Source: Paramacrobiotus metropolitanus
Lineage: Eukaryota > Tardigrada > Eutardigrada > Parachela > Macrobiotidae
Assembly (NCBI RefSeq): GCF_019649055.1
Contig: NW_026570336.1
Location: 62,001 to 126,000, forward strand
Direction: 5' to 3'
DNA: 64,000 nucleotides
The notes under the pieces were generated by a model that was given only the letters and a program-made list of their open reading frames with translations, was not told where the DNA came from and did not search any database. The position numbers were made by a program, and so were the translations under genes. Below are positions 24,101 through 35,858 of the stretch, piece after piece (the first letter of the stretch is position 1; each line of letters opens with the position of its first letter).

Positions 24101-26120
24101 CACGAGCTCGAGCTCATCCTGCCGGTCGTCCTGGTGACCCTCTTTATCTGCTCACAGGTGAACAGACGCTTTTTTTTGACACAAAGCAGTCACCAGTCAG
24201 GCTCCCGCTAACCAGCCGCGCCGCCTAACGAAACACGCCCTTCTCCCCTTTTTTTTCGCTCAGCAGTAGGGTTAAAATGAAAAATTATTTTTTTTAAAAA
24301 TATTGCAGAATTTTTGAAGAAATTTAGACGAAGAATTGATTAAATTCAATACCCATGGAATTAATATTTCGTATTTATTTGAGACAGTTATTATTTATTT
24401 TTTCTGCTTCTTTTTTCATTCGTTTTTTTATTTTCAAGTTTTATTTCAGTTTAAATTACTATCAATCCAAATGGTTTTCAAAATCACTCAAAGCTTCGAC
24501 AACTGGAAACGATCTGTGATAAAAAAATAATTTTTATAGTATTATGCATCGTTAAACTTTAAACAGAAAAATATCTCGGAAATAAATTCAGGCAATTTGA
24601 TTGTATTATTTTAAATGCCACTTCATTTTTAAATCAATCTCACTTGAAACAAACCGAAAGACCCGCCTGAAATGTGGCTTGAATTGCAACCCTAGTGGGC
24701 AGTATGTCGGCTGTGCACGGCACTGCTTTTCCGCGTCGAATGGGCTCCAGCTTGTGTAGTGTCCGCCAGCGCACCGGAAGTTGCTGCATCCCGTTGATCT
24801 AACGTGTGTTGTGTGTGGCAGATGATGATCCTGGCGGAGATGGGGATTTCATTGATCCGCCGGCCGGACGGGTCCCTGCTGATCGCCCAGGACGCCAGCC
24901 AGGCGCGCAGCGTCAGCCAGGCCAGCGAGGGCGTCCTCCTCATGCAGGACATGCTCCACGCCTCCAAGCAGCCGCCCCCCGGCGGCGCCGCTGTGCCCAC
25001 CGCCCGCGTCCACGCCAGCTCCGTCGCCGGGAATTTCAGCTTGACGCTGCCCGCCTCGCCGGCGCAGTTCGGCCCGGCGCTGGCCGCCCATCCGCCCGGG
25101 AGTGTCGTGGGGACGCTGGGGTTCGCTCAGCCGGCCGACGGGTGCTTCAGCCGCGATGACGACGACGAGGAGGTCAATCAGGTGGGTAACCAACTTGGAA
25201 AAATACTCCGCTACTCGTACGGTTTGCGATTTCCTTTTCACAGCTTTTTTACGCCCAGATCATTCCGAATTCAGAAATTCAGTTTATCGTTGCTTGAATT
25301 TTGAAATGAACACCTAGTGTTTAACAATTATTATAGTTGGTAGTTATGTTTTTATAACTTTAAGGATTAATGTTATTCCATGTTTTAAACTTAATATGTA
25401 TATTTTTATTTAAAAATATGTTCATTAATTTTTATTCTGTTCTTGTTAATTACGTATATTTCGAAGTACTGAATCTGAAAGAAAAGAAAAACGCGGGATA
25501 CTAACTTTATCATAGATAATAATATGAAAAGTGAATCTCAGTGAAAAATTGTTTTCATTGTTACGACAAGCTGAAGCGAAATGGTTTTTGTAGCCATATC
25601 TAAGAAAATAATATTTGAATTATAAATTCTATCATAAATTGGATTCCATTTTTACATAAATTTCTTTATCCCCTCGTTCATTCTAATGTCAATGGAGTTA
25701 ATGTTTAATTACAATGATCTGAGAAACATGAGGATTTGCTTGTTTTCTGGTGGGTGATCGTAATACAACGGTGGATGTGTGTGTTGGCAGACGGCCGCGG
25801 TGGTGAACGGAGAGATCGGCGGCGTCCGCGACGCCATCGCCGTGGTGCGTCGCGGCGGCTGCATGTTCGTGGAGAAGGCGCGCAATGTGCAGGCGGCCGG
25901 GGCGCGCGCCTTGCTGGTGGTGGACAACAAGAGCGGCAGCGCCTACGCGCCCGGCCACGCCTTCGCCATGTCGGGCGACCAGGGCGGGGGCCACGGCGAC
26001 AGCGGCACCACGCGGCAGGGCGTGGACATCCCCTGCGTCTTCCTGGCCGATGTCGAGGCCAAACAGCTCATCGCCGCCGCCGACACCTACCGCGACCTGC
26101 AGGTCGCGCTCTCCACGTGA
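21128..26120 (+). CDS. EDEM3: ER degradation-enhancing alpha-mannosidase-like protein 3 (EDEM3), seven exons, ~810 aa
   Basis: EDEM3 trims mannose from N-glycans of misfolded glycoproteins so that they are sent for ER-associated degradation. Exons: 21128-21815, 22218-22633, 22921-22997, 23131-23343, 23695-24043, 24822-25181 and 25791-26120; all phases agree. The N terminus is a strong signal peptide (leucine-rich run at residues ~18-30). Exons 1-5 form the glycosyl hydrolase family 47 domain: [95 protein letters not shown] and [10 protein letters not shown]. Exon 7 is a protease-associated (PA) domain ([39 protein letters not shown]), the hallmark that separates EDEM3 from EDEM1/2. The protein ends in ALST, without the KDEL-type signal of vertebrate EDEM3. 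A second in-phase donor after 24157 would add a hydrophobic segment to exon 5. Confidence 0.94.
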
Positions 26121-26351
26121 CGCAGGACGAATGCTGATTGGACTGATGCCGCCTTGCTGCTTGATTTGTGATACGTTGATTTGAGAAAGAGAGTCTACTT
26201 GCCGTTTTTATACTGTTGCCGGGCGCGGGGATTGTTTGATTTACTATCGCGTTTTTCATCTGGCGCAAGTTCTCCGTCGATAAATTATGTGCCCGCGTCA
26301 ATAATAGTGATCTGATATCGGTCGTCATTTCTTCAATCGGATCGGCTTAGC

Positions 26352-26560
26352 GCACAAAACAAATTATTATTATTGTTATTACGGCACAAGACCAGACAAC
26401 CGCACAGACACTTCGAGTCTGGCCGAACGAAAATAATTTCTGCTGATAGAAACGTTTAGGATAGATCAAGAGATTTGAGTAGAAATTTAAAAGCAGGTAC
26501 AGATACAGAACTGGCTTCAAGAATTTTAGGGTTAACAGCAAGAATTTCATAGACTGTAAC
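26352..26560 (-). mobile_element. Truncated 3' end of non-LTR retrotransposon (family A)
   Basis: Read on the minus strand, this matches the last codons and 3' UTR of the reverse-transcriptase fragment at 40361-41211: the AVNP/KILEASS region, the lysine-phenylalanine stretch, the CAGACT...GAAGT block and the terminal CTTGTGCCGTAA. It is followed by an (AAT/AAC)n tail at 26363-26382, which marks the 3' end. Only the tail is present, as in 5'-truncated LINE insertions. It lies about 230 bp downstream of the EDEM3 stop. Confidence 0.75.
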
Positions 26561-28489
26561 GCAGGCGCAATTTGTTCGAAATAGCGAAATACAAATCTGA
26601 GACTCCACGGCCATAACCCACGGCCCTCCCATGTCCCACGGCCATAACCCTTTTCAGAGGGGACGTATGTAACGTCGGGAAATTTCGCTGTCTGATCGAC
26701 AAAAGACAAGAAAGACCAGAATTCGCCTCCAAGAGTTTGAACTAGAAAAAAACATTGATCAACCAGTTTTCCCAGGTCGATCATTTTCAACCACTCACTT
26801 TCAAAAGTCAACCGTTTCCGCATTTAAATACATCCACATTAATTTTTATATACAGTATGTACATGAGAAGTGCTTTCATTCTCGCGGCCGACGTTGCTTC
26901 GCTCTTGGTGGTGACCTTTGCATCAATTCGGACTTCGGGTAGCCCAGTTCCGGAGATTGTAAGTGCGGCCTGCGGTTGCGGAAAATAAATATCCTCGACA
27001 GGTATTCGTTCAGGGAAAACCCGTCCTGATTCGCGGGACACAAATTGACTAAGTAAACAATTTATTATCAGAAAAAAACTGTGCGCGGAACATGTCCATC
27101 GTCCAGTGCATTGTGCGCATAAGGTTTAATGGTTTAACGTCCGCACGCATTCAGGGCAGGAGCCCAAATTGCCCCATTCGAGGCAACAGACACTCACAAC
27201 AGCAACAATTCTCCAGAATACACAGCATTTCGGATCAGGCTTTAAACAAGAATACAGCAGCGTGCTTATTTAAATACCACAATTCAGGACACCCGTCTTC
27301 GCGTCCATGGCAAGGCTTATGACGACGAACACACATTCGTCCCGTTCCGTGCACAGGAGAACTGACAACAGTCCCACTAGCGCAGGAATGCCCGATTCCA
27401 TCGAAATGTTTGACCTTTCATCGGAACTTCGGGGGGCAATGTACGTGGCAGTGTGCGTGCCCGCATTGGGCTGCAGCTTGTTGAGGCGTTAATGTCAGTG
27501 GCCATGCTAACTTCCTGATCAGACCGCAATCTGCTAGCTCGATTTGGAGATAGCGGATTTCGGCCTGATCGGGCAGTATAGTCGGAACTGGGAAATATCC
27601 GCTCAATATGCCATCTGCTCTACTACGCTTGATGTTCTGGCACTTTAGGTCACACCGTCACACTGTGACTTAAAAGCCAAAACGTCATGCGCTTAGAACG
27701 GGAATCCATTGCAGGTTAGGTGTAGAGCGAATCTGATTACAAATTCGGAATCACCGAATTTTTCTGATCTAGAAAATCAGTGGAGAGCCCAAAATATCCA
27801 GTGGTTCCATTCCCCCTTACACGGCTACCTTGCCACCCGTTCACGAGGCGGCTGCCGTGTCGCGGAGGGTAAACTTTGTTTATCAAAGGGTAAGGCGTCG
27901 CTTTAGTTTCTCCAAAAAAACTATTACTACTCGTAGATTCGGAATCAGATTCGGAATCAGCGCATTATTCTGTTATAGAAACACAGTCTCGTCTTTGAAA
28001 ACAGAATTGTCGTCCCAAAGGGGCATTTGTTACCGCCACCTCGGGCGGTCGCAATATTCTCAAAGAGGGGAAATGCACTTTCCCACTTTTAAAACTGTTT
28101 CCTGGACAAATCTACCACACGGATTCCGCTTCTGGTACTTATAAAAGAATTCTAAATTAATGTGCTTTGTCACTGAATTATGACGCTTGGCGCCCGAACG
28201 CCCTGCGGACGCCAAATTCGCCTTCGGGGGCGACAAATTTTTTTCCAAAGACCGGACTACGTTTCTATAACAGAAAAATGCGCTGATTCCGAATCTGATA
28301 ATAGGTTTTTAGATTTTAACTGAGCTATAACAGTGAAGGGAATATGCCCTGACGCTGGCGTGCAAGCCAAGCGACTGAGGCTGCACATGCGTGAGATGAT
28401 CAAACATCGAATGCAAAAGAACAAAATATCAGAAATCACATCCGCGTTTACACAACGCAACAGAACACAATGGGAAAGATAGAGAACAA
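26561..28489. other. Non-genic stretch with a small inverted-repeat element
   Basis: No supported gene. A repeated GGCCATAACCC motif occurs at about 26609 and 26640. The inverted pair at 27937-28304 is described separately. The remaining frames are short and lack domains. Confidence 0.45.
27937..28304. repeat. Inverted repeat pair (~45-bp arms), possible MITE
   Basis: The sequence around 27937-27981 (GGAATCAGCGCATTATTCTG core, then TTATAGAAAC) returns as its reverse complement at about 28260-28304. The left arm carries an extra tandem copy of ATTCGGAATCAG. The interior (~280 bp) includes a G/C-rich hairpin near 28188-28230 and no coding sequence. No clear target-site duplication was found. 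Confidence 0.6.
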
Positions 28490-29476
28490 ATGACAAGCTG
28501 TACCTCGCTTTATTCTACCGACGAGCTAGTACGCACTATTGTGCCCGAAGATTGCCCCGACGAGCGGTCTGACGTTGAGCTGTGCTGGGAAGAACGTACA
28601 GGAAAGAGTGCACCTGCGATGGAAGACCGGAGCAACCAACGCTTGTGATCGGATATGCTGACTGCCGGGAAACTGGAAGCTTTAAAAGAGAGCGCCGACG
28701 TTATTGCCTCTGCTCGTCTGTTGGCTGCCTCTGCTAAGGATGCCAGTGCCTGGTTGTTTGCATTGCCGGTCGCCAGCCTTGGCACACTGCTGGACGATGC
28801 CGGTCTGCGGATCGCTGTTGCTTTGCGGATGGGGGCGCCTATTTGTAAAGAGCATAAATGTCGGTGTGGTGAAATGGTTGATACATGCGGCTTGCATGGA
28901 TTGTCGTGCGTCAAAAGCCAAGGAAGGTTCAGGAGGCATGCGAGTCTGAATAGCGTGATTCAGCGTAGCCTGGGATCAGCAAAGGTGCCGTCAATCTTGG
29001 AGCCTCCCGGACTGTGCAGACTGGACGGGAAGCGGCCAGACGGCTTATCACTCTTCCCATGGAGAAATGGCCTCCCTCTGATATGGGATGTAACAGTTTG
29101 TGACACATTCGCTACTTCGTATATAGCTGGCTGTTCAGAAGCAGCGGGATCGGCTGCTGAAGACGCGGAAGTGCGGAAGCGGAACCTATATTCCGAACTC
29201 ACTGATCGGCATTTTTTCCAGCCAGTGGCACTCGAAACTATTTGAAGCTGTAGCGAAAGTACCCACCAGTTCATCAATGAAGTCGGCCGGCGTATCAAAG
29301 AACAAACGGGAGAAGCGCGCGCTGTTCATTATTTGTGGCAACGTATAAGTGTGGAAATTCAGCGCGGAAACGCGGCTTCTGTCCTGGGGACGGTCGGGTG
29401 TTCTCGAGAGTTAGAAGAGTTATTTTTCTTGTTCTGATTATTGGGTATTTAAAGTTTTAACGAAAAAAAAAAAATT
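28490..29476 (+). pseudogene. Retroelement ORF C-terminal region with two in-frame stops and poly(A) tail
   Basis: One frame runs from an ATG at 28490 to about 29439, broken by TGA at 28646-28648 and again at about 29243-29245. Motifs are QRL(stop)SDML, SAWLFALP, LGTLLDDAGLRIAVALR, a CKEHKCRCG zinc-binding-like cluster with CGLHGLSC, KRPDGLSLFPW, LIWDVTV and QRGNAASVLGTV. This layout (Cys/His cluster followed by a PD...WD block that resembles a restriction-endonuclease-like domain) is seen in C-terminal parts of some invertebrate retroelements; the exact clade is not certain. A run of 12-13 A residues at about 29462-29474 fits a reverse-transcribed 3' end. It is a dead copy. Confidence 0.7.
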
Positions 29477-32400
29477 ACAAAGTTATTATATTGATTGCTG
29501 ATGGCTGGTTAACAACCGAATAATTACCATTCTTCCTTGGAACGTAAAATTTTAGCTGTACGTACGCAGTAGTAGAGCACACACTCTATACGCCATCCCT
29601 ACAACAGAGCACACATCCAATATGGCGCATACACTGGAATTCAAAATGACTTTACGCCAATAAAATTTGAAATAGATCCTTATTTATCGACTATCGTTAG
29701 GTTCTTATTAGGTTCTTTTCTTATGTTTTCTTCTTATTAGGTTTTGCAATTGCAAATCTTGTTCTTATAAGGTTCATCTAGTCACACAAGTGCCAAAACA
29801 TATAATTATATCAGTTCCGAAGGAATATTATACTGTACATTATTATACTGTAAACTTACTTTGGCAAAACAACATGATTCATGGTTAATCATAGAAGAGC
29901 TATGTTCATCATAATTCATGGAGTCATGGTCCATGAGTCCATGAGGATCATAGTTCTTCCTGCTGTCCACTGTCCAGTGTGAATCCCGCGACAACTGCAT
30001 GCATCATGCCGGTGTAGACTCCAAGATATCTCACTCATTTGAATGCTGCTTAAGAAGAGGCCATAATCAGTATTAGCAATGGTGCTGGATAAACGACGCC
30101 TCGCTGTTTGAAATATGTAACGGTCGACCGTTGGATATCTGGCCCAGCATAAAGCAGAAGCATCTGACTGTTCTCCCTACTTTGGGCGTTAACAACAATC
30201 TACTTTGGGCCAAGACTCCAGGATTTTGGCATTGCCCAGAATGTGCACGCGCCACGTAGCATCGTTTTCCATCTGCTGCGTTTTACACGACGCTGGTGCC
30301 TCCATCCATGCTGCGGTGCGCCACTGCGACTCTCATCGAGGAGGAGGAGCTTGTCAGTCCATCGAAGACGACCGTTGCCATCGGCTTTGGAGTGGGCGGA
30401 ATTGTTCAGTCAGCTTTTAAGTACTTACCATAGTGAAAAGATATATATACTGCTTTTCAGTGAACCTACTTTTCACAGCAGCCGAATAACTTGAATCCTT
30501 ATGTAAATAAATGACCACGACCAAATCTAGTTTTATGAGGGTGCCAAAATTAACACACACATTCATACCGTAAGCCGGTAAGCGATGCACATACGGTTAG
30601 CGCACATTCAACTTGCAAGCGATGCGTTGCACAGACCGCTAGCGATAGTCGGTGCCAGTTCACATAACCATTGGTACGTAGCTTATTAGGCATACATAGT
30701 TAATAATAATTAGTATATAATAATCGTCCGTAATTACGTAACCATGTAAAGTTAACGCATACAAATATACAAAATATTCTCGATATTATTAAAAAATAAG
30801 TATTCAAAACAGTAGGTATTTAATTGAGCTCCACTGATAAGTGCCGGTAAACAGCAAGCACGCATCCAAATCACAACATTGCATCCAACTTCCAAATCGC
30901 TCCCAATCACGATAACGCAGCCGGCCGCTGTGGAAGGTAGGAATTTGGTACTGCGCCGGGAGCGGTGGAAGCAGGAGCATAGTACTGCCGCCGGCCGCGA
31001 CGGAACGTAGAAATGAGGTACGGCACCGTACAGCGGTGGAAGTAGGAATATAGTGCTGCCGCCGGTCGCGGCAAAAGTAAGAATACAGATTACAGTACCG
31101 GAAGCAGGAATGTAGTACTGCACCGGCAGCGGCGCGAATGAGAATACAGATTACAGCACCGACAGCGGAGGAAGTAATGATGCAAAAGTATAAAACTTCA
31201 AGCCATGATTTCTACAGTTATCCAGTTTACCTTGTTCGTTATGCCAGATCCGACGATGCTTTTTGCACTTGCCGCCAACTTTTGCTAAACTCAAACATGA
31301 ACCTGTCGTGCATAATTTCCGGAACCGTTTGCCATCATAAATGTGGCGAATATTATTGTTGGACTCCATAGTTAATTTAAAATGTGGTAAAACAACAGAC
31401 GATGAACTGCCATAATGAATTGTTTATGTCAGTCCAAAAGGCTCAATAAATCCAGATTACAACAATCAAATGTCGGGCTATCACGTAATACAAAGTTAAA
31501 CAAACTCAGTGTTAACTGTAACTATAACAGACATCAAACCATGGAATGAAAAGTGTTTTATGGAGGCTGATTTAACTTTGGTTCACTACTCATCAAAACA
31601 CCGTTAACAGAAAGCGTGTTACATAACGTTTCACGATCTACTGAATTTCTGAAGTTGTGCAGAGTGCAGACTTTGTAATTAGAGTTGAAGGATAATGGCC
31701 AAGAATTTTCTTTTCAGCGATAACAATTAATAGGCTACTTCCAGAAAGCAAAGCACAATCAGGTACTTAATACTTATTAACATTGCACACTGTCTGCGAT
31801 CAGAAGTAAGAGCGCTGCTCTCTTGACTGACAGAGGATTCAGGCTATTATTTGGCACCCGACTCAACTAGACTGGGTGAAGGTCTGCTAATGAGATTTTT
31901 AAGGGATAGAGAGAATGTGTACAGGAGTCGACTGGGTCTGGTACTTACTATACTTCACTAATCACTTTTTATGCCCCTTTGTGATGAGCAGGTCGGCTTG
32001 CTTCTTCTTGCGGCGCCAAAATGTTGTCTTATTGTCAATTACGTAAAAATTTGTTTTAATCATTTTGGTGAAACGGTCTACCAACGATCTTGTACTGTAC
32101 CAACCAACACGACAACAATGGCTGACTACAAAATATGATTTAGGTCCTTCAGTTCTGATGTGACCAGTGTGCCCAACGCTTGGGCAGATATGAGTTATGA
32201 AATGTGAATCACCATGAGATAAGAAGAAGACCACAGATTGGATATTAAAATATGATACATATCGGCAACACATGCCCCCTTTAAGGCAAACATGCCCAAA
32301 GATAAATCTAGTCTAGAGTAGATGTACCGTGTGGCATCGTTGACTTATCCATTCAGTCTAGCATTGCCAAGTTGTTTTGTACGTATGGAAATTTGTGGCA

Positions 32401-32569
32401 TTATTACCAACACCAGTGTAAACAAATTTACCAACAATTTCGTTCAACTGCTTTACACCAAAAATGTGCAGTTTAAATATTTAGAATAAGCTGATTGCTA
32501 TTGTTTTTATTCGTTATTATTTGCGATTATTCGTATTTCATCGGATTACTGCTAATACATGTAAGTTAA
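29477..32569. other. Non-genic stretch, AT-rich
   Basis: Three kilobases without a supported gene. It contains a GC-rich minisatellite (30905-31165) and repeated CATGA-type words around 29870-29950. Some of the right part probably belongs to the 5' flank of the Harbinger element, but I could not define its terminal repeats. Confidence 0.45.
30905..31165. repeat. Degenerate GC-rich minisatellite, period ~70 bp
   Basis: About four imperfect copies share GGAAGYAGGA, TAGTACTGC and GCCGGCCGC-like words. It is GC-rich against an AT-rich background. No coding frame spans it. Confidence 0.65.
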
Positions 32570-33395
32570 ATGTCGACACCAGTTCGAACTGCTTTGCCTA
32601 CAATCCGCGCAAGGAAAGTTGTTCCTATTACCCCGGCTGCAAGCACCAGTACTGTCAATGGGGGATCACCAGGAACAGCAAACTCAGGAGAACAGCCGAA
32701 ACAGCGAGCTGCAAAACACAGCTGGACAGAACGGGAGGAACGGTTCTTAGTAGAATGGCTGCAAGACTTTGAAAACTACCAAGAATGGAAATGCGCGGGG
32801 AAAATCGACCCAAACGACCAGAAGAAAACTACTACTGGGAAAACCAAAGCTCACGTTGCCAAAGCCATTGCCCAATACCTGGTCACCAAATGCGGCCCTC
32901 ATGCCAAACAACGCACCGTTAAAAACATCAAGGTGAAAATCCAATCCTTTGAAACCAAATGGAAAGATGTGAATACCTGGCTGAAAGGAACGGGAAATGG
33001 TCTTATGGAAATTGGTGAAGAACGTGCGGATAGGCTCAAACGTCAACCTGTTGTGGGTAAGGTTCAATATCAAATTTTTAATGAGTGCGATAATTATACC
33101 TAATACCTAGTTAAGCTGACTGAAGAAAAAGCAGAAATCGACCGAATTTGCCGATACGTTACTGACAATTGAAGAAAAGAAAGACCGCCGCTTTGAGGAA
33201 GAACTCAGACTTGCCAGAATGCGGGAAGACCGTATGGAGAAACTGCAGGTTGAACAGCTAAATTTCCAGAAAAAACAGTTGGATCTGCAAGCTGACGAGT
33301 TGAGTGTTCGGCGAATGGAGGCTGAAAACCGGCGAATGGAGCTACAACTACGATTACGCAATAACAGAAACGCGGCAGGTGATGAGTTTTTCTGA
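32570..33395 (+). CDS. PIF/Harbinger accessory Myb/SANT-like DNA-binding protein (two exons)
   Basis: Autonomous PIF/Harbinger elements carry a Myb-like protein that helps the transposase reach the nucleus and bind element ends. Exon 1 starts at an ATG (32570) and ends near 33052; exon 2 is 33126-33395. Exon 1 has a basic low-complexity N terminus and then a trihelix/SANT-like block with KHSWTEREERFLVEWLQD, HVAKAIAQYLV, KNIKVKIQSFETKWKDV. Exon 2 encodes a charged coiled coil (EEKKDRRFEEELRLARMRE, then QLNFQKKQLDLQ and RRMEAENRRMELQ). Several phase-0 donors lie at 33050-33062, so the exact junction is open. It faces the transposase gene, with 50 bp between the two stops. Confidence 0.72.
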
Positions 33396-33445
33396 GTCTT
33401 TTATTCTTACAAAACATCCGTTCATTTGCGCTCTCACAATTTTTT

Positions 33446-34696
33446 TTACTCACGTATACTGGTTAACACATATTGCATAATACGTCTACGCTTTTGTTGT
33501 CCGTCTTCGTTGTGCTGTACTGGACCAGTTTCCTCTTCGTTGTCGTTGTCGTTGTCGTCTTCACCCCAATCGGGATCAAATGCATCGGAATTTTCTACAC
33601 ATATGTTATGCAAAATGCAACAGCATCTAAACCAATAAATTGCTATAGTATGGTCATTAGCAGTGTTTATATATTTTCTTAAGCCACGAAGACACTGAAA
33701 TCTGCCTTTAGTGTGTCCAATTGTGTGTTCCGATTTCACTCGAGCGCGGCAGTGGCAGTAGTTGAAAAGGCTGTGGTCACGCGTTGCGATTTGGTTTTTC
33801 CGGAAAGGCGGGATGACAGTAGTAGTGCATGAGTAAGCGCTATCGCCAAGTATGTACTCGTCTCCACTGAAATACTGCGCAGAATTAGTCTCCAGTGGCG
33901 AGTTTTTGAAAACGCGAGCATCATGAACAGAGCCGGGATATCCACAAGACGCAAACAAAATGCGCCGGTCAGCATCACACACGATCATTGCAGCGATGGC
34001 ATATCGTCGTTTCCGGTTGAAGTAGTCCACCCCGTTAAGCCCTGGCCGATACTCAAGTACGATGTCGGTGCCGTCAATAAATCCAATGCAATTAGGAAAA
34101 TGATACTCAGACCGAATTTTAGATTTTATTGCAAGTTTTTCCTCAGTTGATGGCCACCGAATAACTTCATTCTCCAGAGACAACAATGCGGCAATCATCC
34201 TCCGAGTAAATGTTTCCACTGTACCTTCTGATAATCCGAAGCGACGGGCAGTTTTGCCAATAGATGCAGCGTTGCCAGAATTTCCAAACCGGTAAAGGGC
34301 AATCGTTAGCTGGTCGCTGACAGATGACTGCGGTTTTTGATAAGTACTCCGAAAAATTTGGTGGTCAGCGATTTTTCCGAGTACAATGTCAAATGTTGAC
34401 TGCGACATACGGAATTCCTGTCTAAATCTTTCGTCGTCCAAATTAGGCAGAATAGTTCGCATAAAATGAGCACTTTTTGGCACTGTTAATCGGGGATCGG
34501 GATAGCGGGTATGCTCGAGATAAAATCGAATAATTAATAGCGATAATTCATCATCGTCCCTGGCGCGGGAAAAAATAGATAGCGAAGTGTCATCGTCCGG
34601 TTGAAGTAAAGAACTGGTTCTGCTGTATGCGGCAGTTTGCAAAATTAACCTTTCTATCAGGTCTATTGCTAATTTGCGCTTACTTTTGCGCGGCAT
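33446..34696 (-). CDS. PIF/Harbinger transposase (HARBI1-like, DDE_Tnp_4), 416 aa, intact
   Basis: The enzyme cuts and rejoins the element's ends. The frame is a single exon from an ATG at 34696. The N-terminal half holds a helix-turn-helix region (SDQLTIALYRFGNSG, ARRFGLSEGTVETFTRRM). The catalytic core shows the expected order: first Asp in CIGFIDGTDI, the YFNRKRRYAI and PGSVHDARVFKNS blocks, second Asp in YILGDSAYSC, and Glu in SEHTIGHTKGRFQCLRGL. The C terminus is acidic (many D/E/N) and then basic. No stop or frameshift interrupts it, and length is normal for the family, so activity in the recent past is plausible. Codon use is AT-richer than in the host genes. Confidence 0.9.
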   Translation of the reverse strand: MPRKSKRKLAIDLIERLILQTAAYSRTSSLLQPDDDTSLSIFSRARDDDELSLLIIRFYLEHTRYPDPRLTVPKSAHFMRTILPNLDDERFRQEFRMSQSTFDIVLGKIADHQIFRSTYQKPQSSVSDQLTIALYRFGNSGNAASIGKTARRFGLSEGTVETFTRRMIAALLSLENEVIRWPSTEEKLAIKSKIRSEYHFPNCIGFIDGTDIVLEYRPGLNGVDYFNRKRRYAIAAMIVCDADRRILFASCGYPGSVHDARVFKNSPLETNSAQYFSGDEYILGDSAYSCTTTVIPPFRKNQIATRDHSLFNYCHCRARVKSEHTIGHTKGRFQCLRGLRKYINTANDHTIAIYWFRCCCILHNICVENSDAFDPDWGEDDNDNDNEEETGPVQHNEDGQQKRRRIMQYVLTSIRE

Positions 34697-35130
34697 TTTG
34701 AAAATACAAGTGAAGCTGTAACAGTCGCCTGCTGAAGTGATATATTTTTGACAAACAAATTATGCATTTTTGATTTTTCGCGCGCTTTTCTTGCATGTGC
34801 GATGTGAAGATGCATACACGTACTCGGTTGTTTATCAACAGTCTGACTTATTATAAGTCAGGTCACTCACTTATCGTGGCAGTGACAGTTGGTATGGTAT
34901 CGCATTATTGGGGCATTTTTTACGCATCATTTACTGTTACTCACAGCAGCTTGGCTTTCGGTAAGGCTGACTTGCGATAAACCAACAGAACTGAATTTTT
35001 ATATTGTTTTAACTCGTAACTTAGGAAGCAACGACGGTTTAAAACAAGGATATGGCCACCGCCCCGAGTAACGCCAGCACCATCAGCAAAACTTACGCAT
35101 TAATTCGCGTGAGACTACTGTAGTCTGTAT
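34697..35130. other. Harbinger 5' flank, no gene
   Basis: This follows the transposase start. A terminal inverted repeat of the element is expected in or just beyond this stretch, but no convincing match to the left side (31900-32560) was found by eye. Confidence 0.4.
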
Positions 35131-35692
35131 ATACAATGTACGACAAAAAGAGGTTGAACCGATCAGTCGGTCCGCGGTTCAGAATAACCTCGCAACGACA
35201 CGCCACCACTAAAACTTGTACGATTACTCACTACTTTCAGACGTTTGCGCTCCGTGAATATCAAAGTGCAGCTATACTAGTTGCATATCAAAAGGTGTAG
35301 AAAAAAATTTTAAACTTTTTGATACTAAACCTGTGGCTGTTTATGGCGAACAGCACAAATTCTAGCCATTTTGCTTTCCCATAGACTTAAGCACTGATTG
35401 CAAGCCAAACGGTTATGCGCACAGATCCTATGCTGTGCCTACGAGAAAGCAAAATGGCTAGAATTTGTGCTGTTCGCCATAAACAGCCACAGGTTTAGTA
35501 TCAAAAAGTTTAAAATTTTTTTCTACACCTTTTGATGTGCAACTAGTATAGTTGCACTTTGATATTCACGGAGCGCAAACGTCTGAAAGTAGTGAGTAAT
35601 CGTACAAGTTTTAGTGGTGGCGTGCCGTTGCGATGTTATTTTGAACCGCGGACCGACTGATCGGTTCAACCTCTTTTTGTCGTACATTGTAT
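35131..35692. repeat. Long palindrome: 248-bp arms, 66-nt spacer
   Basis: Left arm 35131-35378 and right arm 35445-35692 are reverse complements of equal length with only about five or six mismatches. The spacer (35379-35444) is unrelated to the arms. There is no coding sequence. It ends 166 bp before the start of the second F-box-like gene. It resembles a foldback element; a target-site duplication was not found. Confidence 0.93.
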
Positions 35693-35858
35693 GCTGTTTT
35701 AGTTATTTCCTTATAATCATGTATGAAATCTGCAGGCGCCATAAAACGGCCGCAAATGTAATGTAGTTCGCTTTAATTCGCTTTAAACTGTGCCAGGCTA
35801 CGATGAATCCCTAAATGGATACTGTGAATCGAAGTTCAACATCACTTTCTATGTGAAA

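Noticed and set aside
31962-32273. 103-codon minus-strand frame near the Harbinger element
   Set aside because: It has no domain and AT-rich composition similar to non-coding flanks.
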